Source: Calliopum simillimum
Taxonomy: Eukaryota; Arthropoda; Insecta; Diptera; Lauxaniidae
Assembly: GCA_951812925.1 (NCBI GenBank)
Contig: OX638369.1
Span: forward strand, 620,001 to 684,000
Direction of reading: 5' to 3'
DNA: 64,000 nt
Within the stretch, counting starts at the first letter, position 1, and each line of letters starts with the position of its first letter. A program made the position numbers and the translations under genes. The notes beneath the pieces are model-generated. The model was given only the letters and a program-made list of their open reading frames with translations, ran no database searches and was not told where the DNA came from. Below, piece by piece: positions 21,131 to 30,643 of the stretch.

Positions 21131-22609
21131 ATCATTACCTCAATACAAAATACAACTACACTCAAAAAAATTTGTAGGTAAAGTAACAGTCAAAATTTAC
21201 AGTCAATTTTGAATTTTACAGTTGTAGTTATTTTTACTGTAAAAATAGTAATTTTTCTATGAAAATACATTTTTGACTGTTCTTCGACAGTTATTTTTAT
21301 TTCTACTGTGAAGGTAAGTAAAATATATTTTGCAGTTAAATTTTACAGTCATTTCTAGAGATATAAAATGACGGAAATTTACGGTTTTTAACAGTCAAAA
21401 AAACTATTATTTTGAGGTCAAAATCAGTCACATATCTAATACGACGCCAAATAAGTATTAAGAATTATTACGCGACTTTAAAATTTTACCTTCAGCGCGG
21501 CCAAATAGTTTCCCTTTAAAAAACTTTGATAAAATAAAAATTTTTTTTATCTAAGTTAGCAAGTCTTTTCTTGTGTAAAAATTAATAAATTTGTTTATTT
21601 GTTTAAAAGACATAAAATAAGATCTGTGAATTTTATTTTCAATTAATAAATTTCTCGATTAAGAGCCAGACAGGATAGTTGGGCAACTATCCGATTCTAC
21701 ATAGCGGCATACGTGAGCGACCACACGAGAGATTTGCTATACAAACTCGATTCAGACAAGATAGTTGCGCAACTATAATCATGAATTTTAATACATTTTT
21801 GTATTATTTTTTCATGCAACAAATTTGTGTCAAACTGTGAGTTTATTTTGTATAGACTCTCAAATTATGTTGCTATTAACCACTTATTTCATCCATCTCG
21901 TAGATTTCTTCACGAAAACTGTATTATTTTACTCCCAAAAGGAAAAAATTGTGAAACATTTTTGTGAAATATTTTAAAACACAACTCTGTTTGATTTCGT
22001 GGCACCGTTTGCTCATTTATTTCATGATTAAAATAATCACCAAATATATGATTATTTTAATTATGAATGTCTATGTAAACTAGCCCTTTGCAAATAAAAA
22101 AGTCGCTAAAAATTCGGCAAAGTGAACGCCCCCTTGTTTATACTGAAACTTTGATTAAAGTAGTGAATCCAAAGTGGGTCTTTCGTTTTGTCCGTGACCG
22201 AGTACAGACGTACTCTCGTGTGTAATCGTGCGCGCGTGTCTTAATGTTAGACCCGTTACACGTGTTTTTTTTTTTAAAGGCGCGTGTATCGTACATAACC
22301 TAATTATAGGTTAAAAGAAAAAATCAATTTCAGTCAGACTGAAAATTTCGATATAATATAAAATAATTCTATAAGTCTGTAAAGACGCTACGCTGAGAGC
22401 TGTGATAAAAACCTAGTGTTTACGGCAGCTCTCTTATTAGGGACCTATGTTACTCGTAATGAGTAGCATATTCGAAGAAGAAGAAGAAGAAGAATCCAAT
22501 GTGGACGCAGAAGAAATTTTCGGCTATTCCGGAGAAGATCGTAAGTTTGATTAAGCAATGTACAGAATTCCAAAAAAGTGAAAATATTGAAATTGTTTTT
22601 ATTGTTTTC

Positions 22610-23331
22610 AATGCAAGATCCCTAGAAGCTCCGACCAACTTTACAATGATTCAAAATACTAGTGCAACTTCAGCCGTACTCGGTTGAAATCCCGTCAGTG
22701 TAGAATCTGTGCGTGGTCATTTCAAGAGTTATAAAATTCAAAAGTGGACTGAACAGGAGAGAGAAGCAGTCAAATATTAGTAACACAATTTAAGCCCGAT
22801 TCTAAGAATTTCGCGCGTGTGCTTGTCTATAATGGACGTTTCAATGGCCCACCCAGCGCTGTAATTGATTTTGATACACGTAAGGTTCACCGACTTTTTG
22901 ATTAACACGGAAGAAACCATTAAGTATTAATGGCAAACTCACTGGTTATAAAATTTATTTCGAAGAGGTTAAAAGCACCTTTGTGGGTGAGCGACGTGAA
23001 TACGAGCCACACATTACCGATCCCAATAGAACGGCAATGAAAATGGACGGCTTAAAACCAAATACTAAATACAGAATATCTATTGAGGCGACAACAAAAA
23101 TGGGCGATGGTAAAGAGTAAGTATAAAATATGTGATTTGTTATGTGGAATAATCTAATTTGGTTTCTTTTTTTTTCCAAAAATAGATATTTTACTGAAAA
23201 GCGCAGAAGAACCTGCAACACCTGCATTCATCTGGTATAAGGAACATTCTCACAAAGACTTGGCTAAGTTTAAAGTACACTGCCTACCGAATACGGAGGG
23301 ACATTCTGGTACACATTTCTTCACAAAATAT
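22610..23331 (+). pseudogene. Nrg: Neuroglian (L1-CAM) fibronectin-III exon fragment, intron retained
   Basis: Conceptual pieces match the FN3 region of fly Neuroglian: LEAPTNFTMIQNTSATSAVL, ESVRGHFKSYKIQ, YNGRFNGPPSAVIDFDT, GKLTGYKIYFEEV, FVGERREYEPHITDPNR, GLKPNTKYRISIEATTKMGD, then across an intron (about 23115-23185, donor GTAAGT, acceptor CCAAAAATAG) EEPATPAFIWY and TEGHSGTHFFTKYR. TGG codons have become stops or CGG, TAGTAA interrupts near 22778, two stretches are deleted, and a frameshift follows the intron at about 23200. It is a genomic (not processed) duplicate. Neuroglian itself is an axonal and septate-junction adhesion protein; this copy cannot encode it. Confidence 0.85.
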
Positions 23332-23504
23332 AGGTTGGTTGCTGTGTGTTTTTCAAATGTTGGCTGTGTGCTTAACACAACTCATTATAGGCGATGTTTA
23401 ATTTGAAAGAATTTGTTTTTGCTTAACGTTAGATTAGCGACTGTTAATATTTTTTTTTTTAAACCTAGTTTGGTTTGTTTTTAATTCTAAGAAAGACTAT
23501 GCAA

Positions 23505-24520
23505 TCAAAAATGTCTGAACGGGTCTACTTTCGGAGATATAGCCATCGGAAGATCTGGATATATCTTTTATAAAAAACGGTATAAGTTGGGAACCCCTGA
23601 ATGCATTTTAAAAATATTGATGTCATATTAAAGGTATTTTATCGGACTTTGTAATTGCTTTAAAAAATTTTTCAATTTGAGTCATAGTTTTCGAGATAGG
23701 ACAATTTTTCAAAAACTCACCCCATTTTTTTTCCCAAAAAAACCTTATTTTTCCCAAAAAATGTATTATTAACCTATAACTTTTATAACTAAATTAGTAA
23801 GCCCAATTTATTTCCTTTCACTTGATATGCAACATGTATCTGAAATTGCATCATTAATAAATTTCTATAGAAAAAAACAAAAATAGACCAAATAATTTCC
23901 TTGAAACTAGGAAATTTTAACAAAAATGCCAGAACAACAACAACTAAAAAAAATTAAAAATTTTTTTAAAAATTTCGCGCTCAATTTGGCTACCAAACTA
24001 TGTATTGGATATATGATGGACTGATCCTCGGCCGAAGGCCACCGCAAAGCCAGTGTTGGATTTTTGGTAGTTTTAAATTCTGAGCTGCGGCCGTAGGCCC
24101 TCCATTTACCCCTACTCTTATTTAAAATTACTGTTGTTTAAGTAGTAGTAAAGTTGTTGTATTTGTTGTCTGTTCTGGCATTGTTGTTGTTAAAAGTTCC
24201 TAATTTCAAGAAAATTGATTTGGGTCATTTTTGTTTTTTCTATAGAAATTTATTAAAGATGGAAAAATAACGATTTTTTGGGGAAAAAAATGGGGTGAAT
24301 TGTTGAAAAATTCTTATATCTCGAAAACTGTCACTCAAATTGGAAAATTTTGTAGAGCAATTATAAAGTCCGGTAAAATACATTTCATATAACATCAATA
24401 TTTTCAAAATCCATCCAGGGGTTCCCAACTTATACTGATTTTTATTAAAGATATATCCCGATCTTGCGATGGCAATATCTCCGAAAGTAGGTTCGACCCG
24501 AACTTTTTGTTGTTGTTGTT
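23505..24520. repeat. 1.0-kb palindrome inside the TIR element
   Basis: TACTTTCGGAGATATAGCCA pairs with TGGCAATATCTCCGAAAGTA, followed by GTTGGGAACCCCTG and GGACTTTGTAATTGCT-type blocks in mirror order. The centre is near 24000, around a CCGAAGGCC sequence. Non-coding. Confidence 0.8.
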
Positions 24521-25322
24521 GTAATTAATTTCTAGAGCCCTATTTGGGCAAAACAAAAAAACAACAACAGTCGCTAAAGTAAAATTTTTCATTTAAATAT
24601 AAACTACACAAACTACTGTATTTTCAATAAATTTTTATAAAATGTAAGCTGCACTAGATGAATAAATCAATAAATAAAAAAAAAAAAAAATTGTTATTTA
24701 ATTTTGACTTTAAAACAATTAAAATAACTGTAAATTACAGTTAATCTAGAAAAAACAGTAATTGAATTTTTGACTGTAAAACCATTTAAATAACTGCGAT
24801 TTACAGTCATTTGATAAAAAACAGTTTTTGTCATTTGACTGTAATTTTTGACTGTCGGTTGCAATAAATTGTAAAAGACAGTGAAAAAAAAAATGACCTA
24901 CAATTTCCAGTTAATATGACTGTAAATGTAATGGGAGTCTTTTTGACTGTTTTTACAATTGTTTTTACTGTTAAATTTGTTGTTTTTACCGTCATATTTT
25001 TTTGAGTGTAGATAACTTCTAAAGTATCATGTTTGGGATAAGTAACTCACGATATTTTTTTTTTGTTTGATGCATAATCTGCTCTAACCAAAGTACTCAC
25101 ATGTTGCACCAGTGCGTAGTTATAGGAAAAAACCAAACTAAAAAAGTCTAAAATTAGTGTAAATTCACGATCCGGTTGAAAAATTTTGCTATGCAACAAC
25201 AAAATATATAGGGTTGAATTTGTCATGCATTTGTAGCATAAAAATGTTATAGCACAAATATATAATTTTCCAAATAAAAATTTTTTGTTTGCTCTCGTTC
25301 TCTTTGCTAATACGATTTAGAG

Positions 25323-25987
25323 CAAGGGTGTCAGCGTAGAAGAAAAGTGAGCCAATTTTGGCTCGACCCAACAACATCAATATTTCTGTACAACAATCCC
25401 AACAACATCAATATTTCTGTTCAACATTCACAGAAATAATTTTTGTTGTTTTTTTTTTCACGCTCGTCAAAATTTCACGTTTTTGTTGCTTTTTTTGCGT
25501 ACACACAAAAACGACCTCGAACCCACATAAAACAACAACAAAGACTACGTCGCATCAAAAACAAAAACAACAAACAATATGGGTATTAATGCGTTGATGC
25601 GCAGTTGCGAAAATGCAAGTCTTTTACGCACTAACGCCTGAACGATCAATGTGAATATTTCCATCTTGAGAAATTGCAAAAGTAGTGCGAAATTTTCGGC
25701 AATATTTTTGTTATTTTACTAATATCAAACTTTAGCAAATTGCACTTTCGCAACGACGCAAGAGCATTGCGCATCAACGCGTGAGTTCCCCTAATTTTTG
25801 TGTGTGTCCTAGTCCTTAGAAATTTTGAAAATTGTTGAAGTATTATTGTTGTTGTAAACGAGGCATGAAAAAACAACAAGAAATTGTTTTTTTGTTTGTT
25901 GTTACTCGAATTTAAAGTTGTTGTAAAAGCAACGCTGACTGCGCTGCATGCGTTTGGCTCAGTGATTTGAAAACGCTGACACCCTTG
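25323..25987. mobile_element. hAT-like MITE, copy 1
   Basis: The termini CAAGGGTGTCAGCG and CGCTGACACCCTTG are inverted and flanked by the 8-bp duplication ATTTAGAG (25315-25322 and 25988-25995), the hAT signature. Interior sequence is inverted relative to copy 2. No transposase. Confidence 0.8.
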
Positions 25988-25995
25988 ATTTAGAG

Positions 25996-26586
25996 CAAGG
26001 GTGTCATCGTTTTCAAATCACTGAGCCAAGTGCATGCAGCGCAGTCAGCGCAAATTTTTGCTTTTACAACAACTTCAAATTCGAATAAAAACAATCCCCA
26101 AAACAATTTTTTGTTGTTTTTTCATGCCTCGTTTACAACAACAATAATATTTCAACAATTTTCAAAATTTCTAAAAACTAGGACACACACAGAAAGTATG
26201 GGTATTCACGCGTTGTGCGGTTTGCGAAAGTTTGACACTTGTAACAACAAGCACATTGCCGAAAATTTCGGACTACTTCTGCAATTTCTTAAGATGGAAA
26301 TATTCAATGAACGTTCAGGCATTAGTGCGTAAAAGACTTGCATTTTCGCAACTGCGCATCATCGAATTAATATTGATATTGTTTGTTGGTTTTGTTTTTG
26401 ATGCGACGTAGTCGTTGTTGTTGTTTTATGTTGGCTCGAGTACGATTTTGTGTGTACGCAAAAAAAGCAACAAAAACGCGAAATTTAGACGAGCGTGAAA
26501 AAAACAACAAAAATTATTGTACAGAAATATTGATGTTGTTGGTCGAGCCAAAATTGGCTCACTTTTGTTCTACGCTGACACCCTTG
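25996..26586. mobile_element. hAT-like MITE, copy 2, inverted and sharing one target duplication
   Basis: Termini CAAGGGTGTCATCG and CGCTGACACCCTTG, with ATTTAGAG on both sides (25988-25995 and 26587-26594). The start of copy 2 equals the end of copy 1 in reverse (GGCTCAGTGATTTGAAAAC). Copy 2 is 74 bp shorter. Confidence 0.8.
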
Positions 26587-26767
26587 ATTTAGAGGAACAA
26601 ATTTTTTCGTAGCAACGTTAATACTTTTAATACTGTTCACAATAAAGCTGAAATTATTGCTTTTTTGCTACTTTGCATGTCTCAATACTCCGGATCGTGA
26701 ACAGGGCTATAGATTTTTCTAAAAACTAGTAGATGACAATAGCCGTGTTTTTTTTGACGCGTATATA

Positions 26768-28071
26768 AAGGGTGTTTTTTTTAGAGGTTTGTTTTTCGAA
26801 TAGAGATAAAACTGGCATTTTGTGGTCAAATCTGGCAACTCTTATGTCATTTATGTTCAGTTTGGTTTGCCATATCATCATGAACAGGTTGACAAAAGAA
26901 CAACGCTTGCAAATCGTGCAAATTTATTTCGAAAATAATGGTTCAGTTCGCGAAGTTTACCGCAACCTCCGTCCATTTTATGGTCGACATAATCGTCCAT
27001 CAGAGCAATTAATTCGGTTAACCATGGGTCGTTTTCGCACTACGTTTACTCTATGTGATAATACGCATCCGCAGAGACGTCGAACAGTGCGCACCGAAGA
27101 AACAATTGCCGCTGTAGAGCAAAATGTTGAAGAGGACCCGAATGAATCGATTCGCCACCGTGCACAGCAATTGGAGCTTTGTCCATCAACTTTATGGAAG
27201 ATTTTGCGCAAAGATCTTGGCTTGCGACCTTACAAGATCCAGCTTGTGCAAGAATTAAAGCCGCGAGACCATGCAATGCGTAGTGATTTTGGTGTATGGG
27301 CCGAAAATGAGATTGATCTCGATGCTGATTTTCATCGCAAAATTTTGTTCAGTGATGAGGCTCATTTTTGGTTGAATGGCTACGTCAACAAGCAAAATTG
27401 CCGCATTTGGAGTGAAGAGAATCCACATGAGACCCTTGAGACGCCATTACATCCACAAAAACTGACTGTTTGGTGTGCTGTATGGGCTGGTGGAGTCATT
27501 GGGCCATACTTCTTCCGAAATAATGCTGGAGAGTCAGTTACCGTTAATGGAGACCGGTATAGAGCCATGATAACCGACTATTTTGTTCCCGAATTGGATG
27601 GCATGAATGTGGATGAGTTGTGGTTCCAACAAGACGACGCTACATGCCACACAGCGCACGTCACAATCGATTTATTGAAGGAAACATTCGATGAGCGCAT
27701 AATTTTGCGGAATGGACCTGTCAATTGGCCACCAAGATCGTGTGATTTGACACCATTGGATTATTTTCTTTGGGGATATGTGAAGTCGCTCGTCTACGCC
27801 AACAAACCAGAAACGTTAGGGGACTTGGAAGCCAACATTCGTGGCGTTATTGCCGATATACGGCCCCATATGCTCGAAAAAGTGGTTGAAAATTGGACCT
27901 GTAGAATTGGCTTTATTCGAGCCAGCCGCGGTGGCCACATGCCCGAAATCATATTTAAACATTAATGGCATAAAATTATCCTTCCAATAAAGCCAAATTG
28001 ATGGACATTAAAACGATTTTCTTGTGTTTTATTTCAATTCGAAGTTCTATACCTCTAAAGAAAACACCCTT
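26768..28071 (+). mobile_element. DD41D mariner-type transposon, 1304 bp, complete
   Basis: TIRs AAGGGTGTTTTTTTTAGAGG and CCTCTAAAGAAAACACCCTT lie directly inside TA (26766-26767 and 28072-28073). One uninterrupted transposase gene fills it, and AATAAA occurs after the stop (27987). Ends, target and ORF are all intact, so it is a recent insertion that may still be mobile. Confidence 0.85.
26880..27965 (+). CDS. Mariner-family transposase, DD41D, intact (361 aa)
   Basis: Cut-and-paste transposase of the Tc1/mariner (IS630) superfamily. I start at ATG 26880 (MNRLTKEQR); upstream in-frame codons lie in the TIR region. An N-terminal helix-turn-helix pair spans about residues 1-120. The catalytic triad is D159 (FSDEAHFW), D252 (QQDDATCH) and D294 (CDLTPLDYFLWGY), with 92 and 41 residues between, i.e. 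DD41D, the spacing described for the 'rosa' type in tephritids. No stop or frameshift. Such enzymes bind their TIRs in the nucleus and insert at TA. Confidence 0.88.
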   Translation: MNRLTKEQRLQIVQIYFENNGSVREVYRNLRPFYGRHNRPSEQLIRLTMGRFRTTFTLCDNTHPQRRRTVRTEETIAAVEQNVEEDPNESIRHRAQQLELCPSTLWKILRKDLGLRPYKIQLVQELKPRDHAMRSDFGVWAENEIDLDADFHRKILFSDEAHFWLNGYVNKQNCRIWSEENPHETLETPLHPQKLTVWCAVWAGGVIGPYFFRNNAGESVTVNGDRYRAMITDYFVPELDGMNVDELWFQQDDATCHTAHVTIDLLKETFDERIILRNGPVNWPPRSCDLTPLDYFLWGYVKSLVYANKPETLGDLEANIRGVIADIRPHMLEKVVENWTCRIGFIRASRGGHMPEIIFKH

Positions 28072-28449
28072 TACAATTGTGGATATTTTTTAATTGCGAT
28101 AACTCATGAACAGTGAGTCGCACAATCAAACTCTAAGAAATTTTTTCATGGAGAATCATGTTCTCTACAAAAACTTTTCATTTTAATTTTAAAAAAAAAA
28201 TTATCTTTTAGGAGTTATTCTATAAAAACTGGTTAAGCGCCGATAAACTACATAAAATCACTTTTTTTTTAAATAACTTCTAAATAATTATTTTTTTTTT
28301 ACAAAAGATTAAAATTATTTGTAGAGCATGTGTTTCCCAATGAAGAAGACCCTTGGACTTTTTATCGTACGACTCACCGTTCATAAGTTATCGCAATTTG
28401 AAAATTACCACAATTGTATATACGCGTCAAAAGAAACACGGCTAATATG

Positions 28450-29813
28450 TAGTGTAAATTTCATTATTTCCAAATATGTGTTTGTAAAATTAAAATATGT
28501 GGTAATTCTGTTCCTAATTGATTAGTCATTATTAGTTGCCTTTGACAACGTAAGATAATTTTTTCTTTTTAATCATATTTTTCTTGTCCTCTTGTCAATA
28601 CTATGGAGATATTGTATGTACTTACTTTTATATTTAGTTTAAAAAGTATGTTTTTTCAACAAACCGTCAGCATCTGGATTTTTTCTGAAGATGGCGAAAG
28701 TCCTAAAAAAGGCTCGTTTGGCCAAACAAAAAGCCCTTTTGCTTTTGAAGCACGGTTTTCTCAAAATTTTATCGTCGTTTTCATCATGCACATCTTCAAT
28801 AATCTTGATTTTTACAAAAATAGTATGATGGTTCATGTTATTTTGTAGTTTCATACAAAACCAATGTGAATCTATTGCCCCTACTGCGGTTATCTATTTG
28901 CGATAAAATCGATCGTTTCTATATTCGATACTATTGTACCATTTTGAATAAAATTTTCGGCATTTGATGTCAAATTACTGGTATATTAAAGCAAGTTTGT
29001 TGCCGAATTTGTATTGAGTGTCAAGAATTACGTAAGGAATGCCTACAATTGTTTTTGTATGGTGTTGTTTTTTTTTTTAATACGAAAAACTCAGTCAAAA
29101 AAATTAATAACAAACTCAATATCGTGAACGAAATCAGGTAGTAGTTTTTTGAAACTTTGAACAAACAAAAAAAAAAAATTGCCAAAAATGGAATATCTCG
29201 CTAAAAGATCAGCTAGGATTTTACTTCAAACATACCTACTTTTCAACTATGATTGACCGCAATCACAGTCCCATCTTCAGTTTTTATCTTCATTTTTGTG
29301 ATACCTATGACTTCTTCCTACCGGCCGTGCACCCTCGAAACTGAATAGCATACCGAATAAAGATAACTGTGTGGTTCTCACATGTGGTTTTTACATTTTA
29401 AGCCAAGAAGGGGATATTTTCATTCATTTTCATTTTACAAAGCTTCATGAATTTCCAAATATTATGGATTAAGAAAATAATACATCTAAAGCAAACCAGC
29501 ATATATATTCATACTTTTGGTGCACCGTTAATAGTCAAGGTGCCATGCAACAAACGGTTGAACAACTAATGATATTTGTTGCAATACAAAATGAAATCGC
29601 TTTTCAAAGAAAAGCAACTGACGCAAAAATTCAGATATAAGCAGTTTAATTGTTTAAAAGATGAATTTTAATTTTATTACTGCAGAAACACAAACCTTAA
29701 TCCGACCCTCAAATTATAAATTTTGAATTTACATAATTTAAAGTTTTAAATTAGCCATAAAAATGCTTTTTGAGTTTTTCCGGTTTTCGTTAAAATTTAA
29801 AATTGATGTGAAA
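28450..29813. other. Unassigned AT-rich stretch
   Basis: No supported gene. A phrase at 28672-28710 (GCGAAAGTCCTAAAAAAGGC, then TCGTTTG) resembles 46152-46180 (ACGAAAGTCACAAAAAGGCT, then CGTTTG), perhaps the edge of a shared old repeat. Otherwise nothing is seen. Confidence 0.25.
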
Positions 29814-29838
29814 TTACAGGTCATTCAATAAGTCCGTA

Positions 29839-30583
29839 CACGGAGAAAAATATGTATAATAATTTTTACTATATTGGCTAGTCGAAAAATTAAAGTAATC
29901 AACACTAAATTTCAAGTATAAATTACCTTACGTATGAACTATTTGATGGGTCCGTAAAGTCACATTTACAAATAAAATGTAGTTAAATAATAAAGGAACA
30001 TTTACTACAAATTTCCTACATTTGACTATATGTAAGGTAATTTGCACTTTCAGAAAAAAAATGTGTGGTCATTTTGAATTTATGATTCTAGTCAAAATAA
30101 CTTTATTTTTTTCACGCACAAAAATGAGTATCATAATTTTCACCTTACGCGAGTAAGGTAAGTACCACAAAAATATAGAGTCATTTTGACTTTTATAATT
30201 TTAGTAACAATTTATATTTTTGGACAGACATTTTCTTCATATACAAATTTTTTTGCTTCTACATCATATGCGGAAGCAGCGCAGTGGATATGTATCTGAC
30301 TACCATTCGGAAGGGCCAAGGTTCGTATTCCGGCGCCGGTCAGTTCATTTTTTTTTTTTTTGTTTTTTTTTTTTTTTTGTTGTTGTTTGAACTATACAGT
30401 AAGGTAAATATCACGCCAATTTTTTCATTAAAATTACTAGACTGTGAGGTCATTCGAACAATCTGAATTGACTAAAACAGTAAGGTAAACCTTACTTCGG
30501 TGTAAAGTAGTCACTATTCTGACTTGAAAATCTGGTAAAATTTATGAGAAATAAAGTAGCTGGTACTATTTTTTTTCTCCGTG
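29839..30583. mobile_element. 745-bp TIR element inserted in the mariner
   Basis: Ends CACGGAGAAAAA and TTTTTTTCTCCGTG flanked by TA (29837-29838 and 30584-30585). GTAAGGTAA-type repeats occur near both ends (for example 30022-30032, 30155-30163 and 30480-30490). It contains a tRNA-like segment and long T runs. No transposase. Confidence 0.65.
30268..30343 (+). repeat. tRNA-like, SINE-type segment
   Basis: AGCGCAGTGGATATG resembles a tRNA box A, and 37 bp on GGTTCGTATTCCGG resembles box B. Spacing fits a tRNA-derived RNA polymerase III promoter. The ends do not form a convincing acceptor stem and T-runs follow at 30350, so I call a tRNA-derived repeat head, not a working tRNA gene. Confidence 0.45.
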
Positions 30584-30643
30584 TAGGATAAGTAAGAAAA
30601 AAACCAAATTTTGACAAAACTCAATTTTATTATTCAACGTATA

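Larger units (their letters stand above)
21159..25008 (+). mobile_element. 3.85-kb TA-flanked TIR element carrying a captured Neuroglian fragment
   Basis: Both ends read CACTCAAAAAAAT inward and are flanked by TA (21157-21158 and 25009-25010). The outer 200-300 bp of each end is rich in ACAGTCAAAA/TGACTGTAAA repeats, typical of subterminal transposase-binding arrays. No transposase remains. Inside are a broken Neuroglian copy (22.6-23.3 kb) and a separate palindrome (23.5-24.5 kb). Superfamily unassigned. Confidence 0.65.
26743..28440. mobile_element. About 400-bp hairpin MITE split by a mariner
   Basis: Left AGCCGTGTTTTTTTTGACGC with CGTATATA is the reverse complement of the right TATATACGCGTCAAAAG and AAACACGGCT. 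Removing the mariner gives a continuous hairpin with AATTGCGATAACTCATGAAC against GTTCATAAGTTATCGCAATT. TA flanks GCCGTG on both sides. Confidence 0.75.

Noticed and set aside
26978..27568. Minus-strand open frames within the mariner transposase
   Set aside because: Shadows of the intact + strand gene with all catalytic motifs.
30268..30343. Functional tRNA gene
   Set aside because: No convincing acceptor stem and box B deviates; a tRNA-derived repeat fits better.
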